Shown here piece by piece: positions 1 through 7,787 of a stretch of 64,000 nt of DNA. Positions within the stretch are counted from its first letter, which is position 1, and every line of letters begins with the position of its first letter. The translations under genes and the position numbers were made by a program. The notes beneath the pieces were generated by a model. That model did not search any database, was not told where the DNA came from, and worked only from the letters and a program-made list of their open reading frames with translations. The stretch is taken from positions 1 through 64,000 of the forward strand of contig SUUJ01000005.1 in assembly GCA_015062585.1 (NCBI GenBank), read 5' to 3'. Source of the stretch: Alphaproteobacteria bacterium. Its GTDB lineage: Bacteria; Pseudomonadota; Alphaproteobacteria; RF32; CAG-239.

Positions 1-432
1 CAAAAAACCACATGTACCGGTATCGAAATGTTCCGCAAATTGTTGGATCAAGGTGAAGCCGGAGATAACATTGGTGTATTGTTGCGTGGTACAAAGAGAG
101 AAGAAGTTGAGCGCGGTCAAGTTTTGGCAGCTCCTGGATCAATCACACCACACACAGACTTCCTATGCGAATGCTATATTTTGACAAAAGAAGAAGGTGG
201 TCGTCATACTCCGTTCTTCTCAAACTATCGTCCACAATTCTATTTCCGTACAACCGATGTAACAGGTTCAATCGAATTGCCTGCCGGTACAGAAATGGTA
301 ATGCCTGGCGATAATATTTCAATGACAGCCAAATTGATTCACCCGATTGCTATGAACGAAGGTCTTCGTTTTGCTATTCGTGAAGGTGGTCACACTGTTG
401 GCGCTGGCGTTGTTTCTAAAATCTTGAAGTAA
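1..432 (+). CDS. tuf: Elongation factor Tu, C-terminal part (5' end outside window)
   Basis: EF-Tu carries aminoacyl-tRNA to the ribosome as a GTP complex. The reading frame is open from base 1, and the visible 143 residues are the end of domain II and all of domain III. Family blocks seen include TGIEMFRK, the [18 protein letters not shown] block (tRNA/EF-Ts contact region) and the closing [16 protein letters not shown]. The GTPase domain lies before the window. It is followed at once by a strong intrinsic terminator, so it ends its transcription unit. secE-nusG, often next to a tuf copy in proteobacteria, lies 32 kb away here. Confidence 0.97.
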   Translation, partial: QKTTCTGIEMFRKLLDQGEAGDNIGVLLRGTKREEVERGQVLAAPGSITPHTDFLCECYILTKEEGGRHTPFFSNYRPQFYFRTTDVTGSIELPAGTEMVMPGDNISMTAKLIHPIAMNEGLRFAIREGGHTVGAGVVSKILK

Positions 433-460
433 GATTTGATAACAACCTGAATATAAAATT

Positions 461-492
461 AGCCTCGCTTGTAATAAGCGAGGCTTTTTTTG
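461..492 (+). terminator. Intrinsic terminator after tuf
   Basis: A perfect 9-bp GC-rich stem (GCCTCGCTT / AAGCGAGGC) with a 5-nt loop is followed by a run of T. It lies 28 bases after the tuf stop codon and points in the same direction. Confidence 0.92.
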
Positions 493-550
493 TTGCAAAA
501 AAGATAATAATTACGGATAATTTGTTATTATATATGATAGGAGCCTTCTT

Positions 551-1141
551 ATGACATTTGTTATTTTTGATACGGAATATATTGCTGATAAAGGAATGAA
601 AGAAGAGGGATTTTGCGGGTGGCAAAATCGAGAAGTTATCCAAATTGCAGCACTTAAAGTTGATAATAATTTGCAAGTGGTTGATAAGCTAAATATTTAT
701 ATAACACCCAAATTGCATAAAAAAATTCCACAATATTTTGTTGATTTGACAGGTATTGATGATGAAATAATGCTAAAAAACGGAATGAATTTTGAAGATG
801 CTTATAAGGTTTTTAAGAGTTTTGTCGGCGAAGATGTATGTTATTCTCATGGTTGGAACTTTGATAAAGAAAATGATTCCGACGGCGTAGTTATGCGAGA
901 AATGTTAAAAATATACAATGTGATTGATGAAAAACAGCCTGATTACAAAAATATCGCTTATTGGTTTAGAGATAAATATATAGAAAAAGGTATAAAGGTT
1001 GAGATGCAATCTTCCGGTGAAATTGCATCAATTTTGGGTGAGGAGGATGAATTGAAGCAACTTTGTTTGCAAGTTCATAATGCCTATTATGATGTTTGCT
1101 CAATACTTATCGGATTAAGAAAATTAGGTTTTACTATCTAG
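551..1141 (+). CDS. DEDDh-family 3'-5' exonuclease (RNase T / DnaQ-like)
   Basis: A 196-residue single-domain protein. D7 and E9 in the N-terminal FDTEY motif and H176...D181 in HNAYYDVCSI match the metal-binding ExoI and ExoIII motifs of DEDDh exonucleases, which trim RNA or DNA 3' ends with two metal ions. There is no polymerase, helicase or BRCT domain, so it is a stand-alone nuclease; the natural substrate cannot be read from the sequence. The start is supported by a GGAG-like site about 8 bases upstream. Its stop codon overlaps the stop of the convergent membrane gene by 4 bases (CTAG). Confidence 0.8.
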   Translation: MTFVIFDTEYIADKGMKEEGFCGWQNREVIQIAALKVDNNLQVVDKLNIYITPKLHKKIPQYFVDLTGIDDEIMLKNGMNFEDAYKVFKSFVGEDVCYSHGWNFDKENDSDGVVMREMLKIYNVIDEKQPDYKNIAYWFRDKYIEKGIKVEMQSSGEIASILGEEDELKQLCLQVHNAYYDVCSILIGLRKLGFTI

Positions 1142-1593
1142 GGAAGAAGATATTTTATTCCGTGATTAAAGGCATAGAGCAAGACAATATATCTGAAGAG
1201 TTTGCCTAAAAACATTGAAATATTTACAATCAAAATATTGGCTCGCATAAAACCTAGTGCGAAACCTATGATATCTCCGACTGCCGGTAAAAAGCAAAAG
1301 AAAGCCATAAAAGCACCTTTGTTATATATTTTTTCTTTTATTTTTTGGATTTTTTCTAAAGGAACATGAAAATATTTTTCAATCCATTCAATTTTACCTA
1401 AATAACCTAAGTAATAATTGGTCATGCCGCCAATCCAGTTGCCTAGGGTTGCGGAAAAAAGTAAAAGAAGCGGATTAAATTCAGCACTTAAAAGAGCAAT
1501 AAATACTACTTCTGAGCTTATGGGTAGTATTGTGGCTGCTAAAAAGCTGACAGAAAATAGTCCGTAATAACCGTAAGCTAAATATTCTTCCAT
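1138..1593 (-). CDS. YqaA / DedA-like (VTT-domain) inner-membrane protein
   Basis: A 151-residue hydrophobic protein with about four membrane segments. Family features are the early LPISSE motif, the GNWIGGMTNYYLGYLG block with its glycine-rich re-entrant-like segment, and FLPAVGDIIGFALGFMR. It belongs to the small YqaA branch of the SNARE-associated/DedA superfamily, whose members are linked to membrane lipid transport and homeostasis; the specific role is unknown. It converges on the exonuclease gene with a 4-base overlap. Confidence 0.8.
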   Translation of the reverse strand: MEEYLAYGYYGLFSVSFLAATILPISSEVVFIALLSAEFNPLLLLFSATLGNWIGGMTNYYLGYLGKIEWIEKYFHVPLEKIQKIKEKIYNKGAFMAFFCFLPAVGDIIGFALGFMRANILIVNISMFLGKLFRYIVLLYAFNHGIKYLLP

Positions 1594-1704
1594 TGTTGCC
1601 TTTAGAAATATAATGTTGACTTTTATATCTTTGAGTATATCCTAGTATATATTTTTGTAAGTCTATGCTAATTACTATGCCATGTAAATAAAATTTAATG
1701 TGAT

Positions 1705-1947
1705 ATGAAAAAGATTATTTTGGATTGGATCATCAATTTTTTGATGACGCGCTTCGCTATTTCTGCGGAAGCTACTGCAAGTATTTCAATTTTAACAGAG
1801 ACTCAAATTTCCGAGCTATTGGAAGGAATCAACAAAGAGTACAATGTTGAGATCTTGCGAAATGACATCAGTACTTATATTGACCGATTTGGCAGTGTAT
1901 CACTGAATGATCTGTCTACTATTGTTTTCGCTCGTGTGATTGCATAA
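1705..1947 (+). CDS. Small hypothetical protein, 80 aa
   Basis: I do not recognise this protein. It is mostly helical in appearance, with a hydrophobic N-terminus (LDWIINFLMTRFAI) and a later DRFGSVSLNDLSTIVFARV stretch that vaguely resembles the second half of an acyl carrier protein. The serine-bearing DSL attachment motif is not clearly present, so no ACP function is claimed. There is no strong Shine-Dalgarno site before the ATG. A terminator follows, which supports a real transcript. Confidence 0.5.
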   Translation: MKKIILDWIINFLMTRFAISAEATASISILTETQISELLEGINKEYNVEILRNDISTYIDRFGSVSLNDLSTIVFARVIA

Positions 1948-1949
1948 GC

Positions 1950-1998
1950 ATTCAGATGATTTAACTAACGAAAAAAGTATTCAGATGATTTAACTAAC
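1950..1998 (+). repeat. Two-copy 20-bp direct repeat
   Basis: The 20-mer at 1950-1969 (ATTCAGATGATTTAACTAAC) is repeated exactly at 1979-1998, 29 bases on, each followed by an A-run. It sits between the 80-aa ORF stop and the terminator. The function is unknown; it could be a slippage or duplication product in the 3' UTR. Confidence 0.85.
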
Positions 1999-2004
1999 AA
2001 AAAA

Positions 2005-2037
2005 AAGCATTAAGTAATAAAACTTAATGCTTTTTTT
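2005..2037. terminator. Bidirectional intrinsic terminator
   Basis: An 11-bp perfect stem (AAGCATTAAGT / ACTTAATGCTT) with a 6-nt loop has an A-run on its left and a T-run on its right. It can therefore serve both the 80-aa gene on the plus strand and the ATPase gene that ends at 2053 on the minus strand. Confidence 0.85.
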
Positions 2038-2052
2038 GTGTTGTTTTTTTTC

Positions 2053-3354
2053 TTAGAACAATGGCATTTTCTTTTCAATTTTAATGCGTTGTTGTTCAAG
2101 CAAAGTTGCCAAGTTTAATTTTCCGCTTCGTATCATGCCGCGTACTTGACAGGCTTCATCAACATTCGGGTTGGCAAACAGATAAGTAACTCTTGCGCGT
2201 TTGGGTGCACCTTCCAATACTTGGTGCAAACAGCCCAAGAAACCGTTAGCAACTAATTCGAAAGCCATTTCTTCGGAAATACCGCTTGAAGCAGCGTATT
2301 TTACTAAGGAGTTTACGGCATCCGGAACATTGTTGGCGTGAATGGTCGATATTACCAAGTGTCCTGATGTGGCGGCACGGAGAGCCTCAGAGGCAATATC
2401 CGGAGAACGAATCTCACCCAAATATACATAACGCGGTTTTGAACGAAGAGCTGATTTGATACCTTCTTCCCAAATGCCATCCGGCGGAGTTGTTTGTTTA
2501 CACAGGCCAAGCTCACCGATAGGTGTTTTGTATACACCGTCAAGAGGCATTTCGATAGGATCTTCAATGGTGTATGCATATCCGCCTTTTAGTTGCAAAA
2601 ATTCTTTTAAGAGCGCAGATACTGTGGTTGATTTACCGGAACCGGTAGCACCGGCCAAAAGAATAAGACCGCATCCGTCGGCTAGGGAAATAAGGTGTTC
2701 GTAGATACCTTGCGGTAAGCCCAAATTTCTGATATTTGGCACGGTTATAGGCATTTTGCGTGCGCAATATTGCGGACCGTCGAGGGCGATGGTGCGTTCA
2801 ACACGATAGTTGCGTCCTTTGTAGTTTAGCAAATAGCTGCGGTTACCATCGAAGGCTTTTTCCAATTCTGTGAAAAATTCATTAAAATCGGCAAATCTTA
2901 CTAGCTTTAATCCGCAGTTTGTTTTGGCCCCCCAAATAAATGTTTTTTTATCAAAAGGAATATAAACATCGGAAAAGTTTACATCATTGATAAAACCTAC
3001 ATTTTCAGCCTCGTATGTTTTTACGGAAGGATCATTTACATAATCTATTTCCACACTGGTATTTCCTGAGGTTGGTCCCAAAGGGGCTGTCGGAGCAGAT
3101 GGTGTGGGCGCAACAGGTCTTGGAGCAACCGGCGGGACCGGTGCGGCTGACATAGGATTTGGTTGCGGGGTAACAGAAGGAGATGTCGGAGCAACACTTG
3201 GTTGTGACATTGTAGCAGACATAGGATTTGGTTGCGGTGCTACCGAAGGCGCTTGCGCCGGATTAGGCATTTCGACTGACGGATTGGGTTGAGGTGCTGC
3301 CGCAGGCGTAGTTGCCTCGTTATTTGTAGGTGATGGTCTGTGAAAAAAATTCAT
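2053..3354 (-). CDS. Secretion/pilus traffic ATPase (PilT/GspE/VirB11 superfamily) with Pro-rich N-terminus
   Basis: The C-terminal two thirds is a hexameric traffic ATPase: Walker A GATGSGKST near residue 235, an Asp box (YTIEDPIEMPLDG), a Walker B-like YVYLGEIRSPD and a His box (TSGHLVISTIHANN). Such ATPases drive type II/IV secretion or pilus dynamics from the cytoplasmic face. The architecture without a zinc tetracysteine, and the VRGMIRSGKLNLATLLEQQ ending, are closer to PilT/DotB/TraJ than to GspE. The first ~100 residues are an unusual low-complexity Pro/Ala/Gln tail in which the unit PQPNP occurs repeatedly. No pilin, secretin or other secretion gene lies nearby, so its partner machine is not visible here. 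Confidence 0.78.
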   Translation of the reverse strand: MNFFHRPSPTNNEATTPAAAPQPNPSVEMPNPAQAPSVAPQPNPMSATMSQPSVAPTSPSVTPQPNPMSAAPVPPVAPRPVAPTPSAPTAPLGPTSGNTSVEIDYVNDPSVKTYEAENVGFINDVNFSDVYIPFDKKTFIWGAKTNCGLKLVRFADFNEFFTELEKAFDGNRSYLLNYKGRNYRVERTIALDGPQYCARKMPITVPNIRNLGLPQGIYEHLISLADGCGLILLAGATGSGKSTTVSALLKEFLQLKGGYAYTIEDPIEMPLDGVYKTPIGELGLCKQTTPPDGIWEEGIKSALRSKPRYVYLGEIRSPDIASEALRAATSGHLVISTIHANNVPDAVNSLVKYAASSGISEEMAFELVANGFLGCLHQVLEGAPKRARVTYLFANPNVDEACQVRGMIRSGKLNLATLLEQQRIKIEKKMPLF

Positions 3355-3502
3355 TTATCTATCTCCGAAAATTAAATAAAACAGTTTGATTATAAGAATG
3401 CCATAAATTGGTTTAGATTTTATTAAAATGAGGTATTGAAATATTTTTTTTTACTAAGTAAATCTTGTATGTAACAAAGATAAATTAGTTGCATTAAAAA
3501 AA

Positions 3503-3547
3503 ATATAGTGTATTACTATATCAGTTAAAAAGGGTTAATTTACCCTT
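3503..3547. promoter_or_regulatory. Two inverted repeats in the secY upstream region
   Basis: The divergent gap before secY holds two perfect inverted repeats: ATATAGT-5-ACTATAT (3503-3521) and AAGGGT-6-ACCCTT (3530-3547), 39 bases before the ATG. They could be operator sites or mRNA leader hairpins controlling secY-adk. This is inference from symmetry only. Confidence 0.4.
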
Positions 3548-3585
3548 GTTGTTTTGTTTGTAAATAAAGTATAAGGATAATAACA

Positions 3586-4935
3586 ATGGTTTCATTGGCA
3601 GAAAAAATGGCGGCAAATATGGATATGTCGGCCTTTGGAAAAGCTGAAGAATTAAAGAAAAGATTATGGTTTACAGTTTTAGCGTTAATAGTGTTCAGAG
3701 TTGGTACTTTTGTGCCGTTGCCGGGTATTGATCCGACGGTTGTGGCTGAACTTTTTGCACAAAATTCTGACGGTTTGCTCGGTATGTTTAATATGTTTGC
3801 CGGTGGTGCGTTAGAGCGTATGACAATTTTTGCCTTGAACATTATGCCTTATATCTCGGCTTCGATTATCATTCAGTTGGGACAGTCGATTATTCCGTCA
3901 TTGCAGGCCTTGAAAAAAGAGGGTGAAGCCGGTCATCGTAAGATTACTCAGTATACTCGTTATTTGACAGTGTTGATTACCATTGTTCAAGGTTATGGTA
4001 TTGCTGTCGGATTGGAAAGTATGAGCAGCTCTATGGGCGCTTCTGCCGTATTGCTTCCGGGTTTTGTGTTTAAGTTTACCACAATTGTTTCACTTGTGGG
4101 CGGTACAATGTTTATTGTTTGGTTGGGTGAACAAATTACAGCTCGCGGTGTCGGTAACGGTTCGTCTTTAATCATTACAGTAGGTATTATTGCCAATATT
4201 CCGGCTGCTTTGGCTCAAACATTTGAATTGGGTCGCGTCGGTTCTATGTCTGCCGGTGTAATTTTGATGTTGATGGTTATGGCGGTTGCTTTGATTTATT
4301 TGATTATATTGGTTGAAAGAGCTCAAAGAAAAATCATTATTCAATATCCGAAGCGTCAAGCTATGGGCAGAATGGGTATGGCTGAAAGTTCACATCTCCC
4401 GTTGAAAATTAACCCGACAGGTGTTATCCCGCCAATCTTTGCAAGCTCGTTGTTGTTGTTGCCGATTACTATTGCTAATTTGAGCGCTGAAAGTGGTCCG
4501 GCTTGGGTTCAAAGCTTGTCACAAATGTTGGGACACGGTCAACCGCTTTATTTGACTTTGTATGCGTTTTTGATTGCTTTCTTTGCTTTCTTCTATACAG
4601 CAATCGTGTTTAATCCGGAAGAAACAGCTGAAAACTTGAAAAAACACGGTGGTTTTGTTGCCGGTATCAGACCGGGTAAAAATACTGCTGAGTATTTGGA
4701 TTATGTAATTACCCGCTTGACTGTTTTGGGTGCCGTGTACTTGGTTGGTCTTTGTATTTTGCCTGAAATTTTAATCAGCAAATTGTCCGTACCGTTTATT
4801 TTGGGTGGTACAACCTTGCTTATCGTGGTTCAAGTTACTATGGATTTTGTAGGTCAAATCCAATCACATATGATTGCTTATCAATATGAGGGGTTGATTC
4901 GTAAAGCTCAATTAGCTTCTAAAAAGAGAAGATAA
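3586..4935 (+). CDS. secY: Protein translocase subunit SecY
   Basis: The 449-residue SecY is the channel-forming subunit of the Sec translocon in the inner membrane. Hallmarks are FRVGTFVPLPGIDP after the N-terminal cytoplasmic helix, MFAGGALERMTIFALNIMPYISASI (plug/TM2 area), GNGSSLIIT in TM5, RIMP-loop-like basic cytoplasmic loops, and FNPEETAENLKKHGGFVAGIRPG before TM9. About ten membrane segments are evident. An AAGGAT site precedes the ATG. Its stop overlaps the adk start by one base (TAATG), so the two are translationally coupled. rplO and other spc-operon genes are not upstream; a divergent ATPase gene is. Confidence 0.97.
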   Translation: MVSLAEKMAANMDMSAFGKAEELKKRLWFTVLALIVFRVGTFVPLPGIDPTVVAELFAQNSDGLLGMFNMFAGGALERMTIFALNIMPYISASIIIQLGQSIIPSLQALKKEGEAGHRKITQYTRYLTVLITIVQGYGIAVGLESMSSSMGASAVLLPGFVFKFTTIVSLVGGTMFIVWLGEQITARGVGNGSSLIITVGIIANIPAALAQTFELGRVGSMSAGVILMLMVMAVALIYLIILVERAQRKIIIQYPKRQAMGRMGMAESSHLPLKINPTGVIPPIFASSLLLLPITIANLSAESGPAWVQSLSQMLGHGQPLYLTLYAFLIAFFAFFYTAIVFNPEETAENLKKHGGFVAGIRPGKNTAEYLDYVITRLTVLGAVYLVGLCILPEILISKLSVPFILGGTTLLIVVQVTMDFVGQIQSHMIAYQYEGLIRKAQLASKKRR

Positions 4936-5606
4936 TGAATTCAAACGGTTTAGGAATACATGTGGTTTTGACAGGTGCTCCCGGGTGCGGAAAAGGTACT
5001 CAGGCGCGCCTGTTAAAAGAAAGGGTTGCCATTCCTCATTTGTCGACAGGTGAAATGCTTAGAGCCGAGGTGCAAACAGGCTCAGCGCTCGGTTTGGAAA
5101 TAAAAGCTTTGATTGATGACGGAAATTTGGTTCCGGATGAAATGATAATCAAAATGCTTGAAAAAAGAATCGATGAGGATGATTGTAAAAACGGGTTTAT
5201 ACTTGATGGTTTTCCGAGAACTTTGCCTCAGGCAGAGGTGTTGGATAAGATGCTTGAGAAAAAGGGCATTACCTTAGATGCCGTTATAGAAATTCAAGTT
5301 CCCGATGAGATTATTATGGAGCGTATATTAGGACGTTATGCTTGTATGAAATGCGGCCACGGATATCATGATAAACACCAAAAACCAAAGGTTTATGGCG
5401 TTTGTGATGAATGTGGAGCAACGGAGTTTTATCGTAGAATCGATGATAATAGAAATACGGTACAGAATCGACTCGTTAATTATCGCGCGTTGACCTATCC
5501 TACAATACCTTATTTTGAGAAAAAAGGATTGCTCAGATGTGTTGACGGAACAGGGTCTATTGAAGCTGTTTCTAATAAGATTGATAGTTTGTTTGCCGTT
5601 GCATAA
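4935..5606 (+). CDS. adk: Adenylate kinase
   Basis: The 223-residue cytoplasmic enzyme interconverts ATP + AMP and 2 ADP. The P-loop GAPGCGKGT lies near residues 14-22, the AMP-binding HLSTGEMLR and LDGFPRT motifs follow, and the long LID contains a Cys4 zinc knuckle (CMKCGHGYH...CDEC). The zinc LID is common in Gram-positives and found in some proteobacteria. It is coupled to secY, the usual spc-operon order. Confidence 0.96.
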   Translation: MNSNGLGIHVVLTGAPGCGKGTQARLLKERVAIPHLSTGEMLRAEVQTGSALGLEIKALIDDGNLVPDEMIIKMLEKRIDEDDCKNGFILDGFPRTLPQAEVLDKMLEKKGITLDAVIEIQVPDEIIMERILGRYACMKCGHGYHDKHQKPKVYGVCDECGATEFYRRIDDNRNTVQNRLVNYRALTYPTIPYFEKKGLLRCVDGTGSIEAVSNKIDSLFAVA

Positions 5607-5629
5607 CTTACTTAAAAGTAAATAATTTT

Positions 5630-5660
5630 AAAAAAAATGCATTTTTTTGCATTTTTTATT
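5630..5660 (+). terminator. Weak A/T hairpin between adk and rpsM
   Basis: The symmetric stretch AAAAAATGCA / TGCATTTTTT with a following T-rich tail could act as a weak terminator after adk. It lies just before the near-consensus promoter for rpsM, which fits a break between the two transcription units. Confidence 0.45.
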
Positions 5661-5670
5661 AAATCTTTAG

Positions 5671-5698
5671 TTGACACTAACAAATTTTGTCATATAAT
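5671..5698 (+). promoter_or_regulatory. Near-perfect sigma-70 promoter for rpsM-rpsK-rpoA
   Basis: TTGACA at 5671-5676 and TATAAT at 5693-5698 are both exact consensus hexamers, 16 bases apart. They lie about 70 bases before rpsM. This is the strongest promoter match I see in the window and suits a ribosomal protein/RNA polymerase operon. Confidence 0.85.
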
Positions 5699-5767
5699 CC
5701 GGCTTAATTTTGAAAAGTGGTGATCAACTTTTTGAATGTGGTTTAATTTTAAATATGGAGAGTTAAT

Positions 5768-6136
5768 TTGGCTCGTATAGCTGGTGTAAATATTCCAACT
5801 GCCAAGAAAATTGAAGTCGCTTTGACTTATATCTATGGCATTGGTAGAAAAACTGCTCAAGACATTTGCAAAAAATCCGGTGTTTCTGCAGATCGTCGTG
5901 TTCATGAATTGAGTGACGAAGAAGTTGCTAAAATTCGTGAAGTTATCGACAATGATGTAGTTGTTGAAGGTGAGCTTCGTCGTGAAGTCGGCGTTAACAT
6001 CAAGAGATTGATGGATCTCGGTTGTTACAGAGGTTTGCGTCATCGTAAAGGTTTGCCTGTAAGAGGACAAAGCACAAAACAAAATGCTCGTACTCGTAAA
6101 GGTAAACGCAAAACTGTTGCTAATAAGAAGAAATAA
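5768..6136 (+). CDS. rpsM: 30S ribosomal protein S13
   Basis: The 122-residue S13 sits in the head of the small subunit and contacts P-site tRNA and the large subunit. It starts with the family's ARIAGVNIP and has the helix-two-turn-helix block [13 protein letters not shown] and the basic tail [21 protein letters not shown]. The start codon is TTG, supported by a GGAG site at 5757-5760 and by the exact N-terminal match to S13. It is the first gene of the alpha operon here. Confidence 0.96.
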   Translation: MARIAGVNIPTAKKIEVALTYIYGIGRKTAQDICKKSGVSADRRVHELSDEEVAKIREVIDNDVVVEGELRREVGVNIKRLMDLGCYRGLRHRKGLPVRGQSTKQNARTRKGKRKTVANKKK

Positions 6137-6149
6137 GGTGATTTGAAAA

Positions 6150-6542
6150 ATGGCAAAAGCAGTATCACAACGTATTAAAAGAAAAGAAAAGAAGAATATT
6201 ACGGCCGGTGTTGCCCACATCAATTCTTCTTTTAACAACACAAGAGTTACCATTACAGATGCTCAAGGCAACACTGTTGCTTGGTCAACTGCAGGTGCTC
6301 AAGGTTTTAAAGGTTCTAGAAAATCTACTCCTTATGCTGCTCAAGTTGCAGCTGAAGAAGCCGGCAAAAAGGCTCAAGAACACGGTATGAAAACTTTGGA
6401 AGTTGAAGTTAAAGGTCCGGGTTCAGGAAGAGAATCGGCAATCAGAGCTTTGCAAGTAATCGGTTTTACAATCACAACTATTCGTGATGTAACTCCTATT
6501 CCGCACAATGGTTGCAGATTGAAGAAGAGACGCCGCGTATAA
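6150..6542 (+). CDS. rpsK: 30S ribosomal protein S11
   Basis: The 130-residue S11 lies on the platform of the 30S subunit. Family blocks are [35 protein letters not shown] and the closing [16 protein letters not shown]. It is 13 bases after rpsM and co-transcribed with it. Confidence 0.97.
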   Translation: MAKAVSQRIKRKEKKNITAGVAHINSSFNNTRVTITDAQGNTVAWSTAGAQGFKGSRKSTPYAAQVAAEEAGKKAQEHGMKTLEVEVKGPGSGRESAIRALQVIGFTITTIRDVTPIPHNGCRLKKRRRV

Positions 6543-6555
6543 TTTTTGGTCTGTG

Positions 6556-6588
6556 GATTGCGAAGTAAACGCATAGTGCTTCGCAATC
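6556..6588 (+). promoter_or_regulatory. Intra-operon hairpin between rpsK and rpoA
   Basis: A perfect 10-bp stem (GATTGCGAAG / CTTCGCAATC) with a 13-nt loop lies 13 bases after the rpsK stop. It lacks a T-run, so it looks like an mRNA processing, stability or attenuation structure rather than an intrinsic terminator. Confidence 0.6.
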
Positions 6589-6648
6589 TATTGACTTGTT
6601 TAAATGAACTATGCATATGCAATATTTAAAAACTTAGAGGGTACTCCA

Positions 6649-7659
6649 GTGATTCAAAAAAATTGGCAAGAACTTATTAAACCGACTAACTTGGATATCA
6701 ACGCTCTTGATGGAGCTAATAAAACTAAGATCGTCGTTGAACCCCTCGAAAGAGGTTTTGGCTTGACTTTGGGTAACGCTCTGCGCAGAGTGTTGCTTTC
6801 ATCTTTACAAGGTGGAGCCGTTACAAGTATTAAAATTGACGGTGTTTTGCACGAATTTTCCGTTATTCCGGGTGTTAGAGAAGATGTTACCGACATCGTG
6901 TTAAATGTTAAATGTTTAGCCGTTGCCGTTCATTCTGAAGGCACAAAGACTATGAGCTTGAAAGCTGAAGGTCCTTGTGTTGTTACCGCTTCAATGATTG
7001 AAACAGGTCATGATGTTGAAATTATGAATCCTGATTTGGTTATTTGTAACTTGGATGCCGGTGCAAAAATCAATATGGAAATGACAGTCGGAACAGGCAA
7101 AGGTTATGTTCCTGCATTCCAAAACAAAACAGCTGATACTCCGATTGGAGTTATTCCGGTTGATGCTATTTATTCACCGGTCAGAAAAGTTTCTTACAAA
7201 GTTGAAAATACACGTGTCGGACAAGCTACTGACTATGACAAATTGACTTTGATTGTTGAAACAAACGGTGTTGTTACTCCGGAAGATGCTGTAGCTTATG
7301 CTGCAAGAATTTTGCAAGATCAGTTGAAACCGTTTATCAACTTTGATGAACCGGAAGCTGAAGATGCACAAGAAAAAGAAGAATTGCCGTTTAATCGTAA
7401 TTTGCTCAAAAAAGTTGAAGAACTTGAACTTTCTGTTCGTTCGGCTAACTGCTTGAAAAATGATAATATCGTTTATATCGGTGATTTGGTTCAAAAGACA
7501 GAAGCTGAAATGCTCAGAACACCTAACTTTGGTCGTAAGTCTTTGAACGAAATTAAAGAAGTATTGGCTAAGATGGGTATTCACTTGGGTATGGATACTC
7601 CGGGTTGGCCGCCAGAGAATATTGAAGATTTGATTCGTCGTGTTGATGAACATTTCTAA
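6649..7659 (+). CDS. rpoA: DNA-directed RNA polymerase subunit alpha
   Basis: Alpha dimerises to start RNA polymerase assembly and its C-terminal domain contacts UP elements and activators. The N-terminal domain shows [20 protein letters not shown], and the C-terminal helix-hairpin-helix domain shows [15 protein letters not shown] and [16 protein letters not shown] choose the GTG at 6649 because the protein then begins [13 protein letters not shown], the usual alphaproteobacterial start, with a GAGGG site upstream; this gives 336 residues. An in-frame ATG 45 bases earlier has no ribosome site. rplQ, normally next, is absent. Confidence 0.96.
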   Translation: MIQKNWQELIKPTNLDINALDGANKTKIVVEPLERGFGLTLGNALRRVLLSSLQGGAVTSIKIDGVLHEFSVIPGVREDVTDIVLNVKCLAVAVHSEGTKTMSLKAEGPCVVTASMIETGHDVEIMNPDLVICNLDAGAKINMEMTVGTGKGYVPAFQNKTADTPIGVIPVDAIYSPVRKVSYKVENTRVGQATDYDKLTLIVETNGVVTPEDAVAYAARILQDQLKPFINFDEPEAEDAQEKEELPFNRNLLKKVEELELSVRSANCLKNDNIVYIGDLVQKTEAEMLRTPNFGRKSLNEIKEVLAKMGIHLGMDTPGWPPENIEDLIRRVDEHF

Positions 7660-7684
7660 TTCTTTGATGAATTGAATTTAAAAA

Positions 7685-7715
7685 ACCCTCTCGTTTCTTG
7701 AGAGGGTTTTTTTGT
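7685..7715 (+). terminator. Intrinsic terminator after rpoA
   Basis: The hairpin ACCCTCTC / GAGAGGGT with a short loop is followed by seven Ts. It closes the rpsM-rpsK-rpoA unit where rplQ would usually follow. Confidence 0.9.
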
Positions 7716-7751
7716 TGCATTTTTAGTAAAGTATAGTATTGTAGTTGAAAC

Positions 7752-7768
7752 AATTTTGATTATTAACT
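7752..7768 (+). promoter_or_regulatory. Shared 17-bp upstream motif, copy 1
   Basis: AATTTTGATTATTAACT occurs identically at 8517-8533, before the tandem paralog. Taken as an extended -10 region (TATTAA) it would start transcription about 12-15 bases before the ATG, giving short leaders without a ribosome site. The promoter role is inferred. Confidence 0.5.
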
Positions 7769-7787
7769 TTTTAAATATATGTGTTAT

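Noticed and set aside
1705-1947. Acyl carrier protein
   Set aside because: The length and the second half are suggestive, but the phosphopantetheine attachment motif (DSL) is not clearly present.
3104-3292. Gly-rich ORF on the plus strand
   Set aside because: It is the reverse-strand shadow of the Pro/Ala-rich N-terminus of the ATPase gene.
5690-6253. Phe/Thr-rich 187-codon frame on the minus strand over rpsM
   Set aside because: It is antisense to highly conserved rpsM and has no ribosome site or family features.
6604-6648. N-terminal extension of RpoA from an ATG at 6604
   Set aside because: There is no ribosome site before it and the residues do not match RpoA, whereas the GTG at 6649 has a GAGGG site and the family start.
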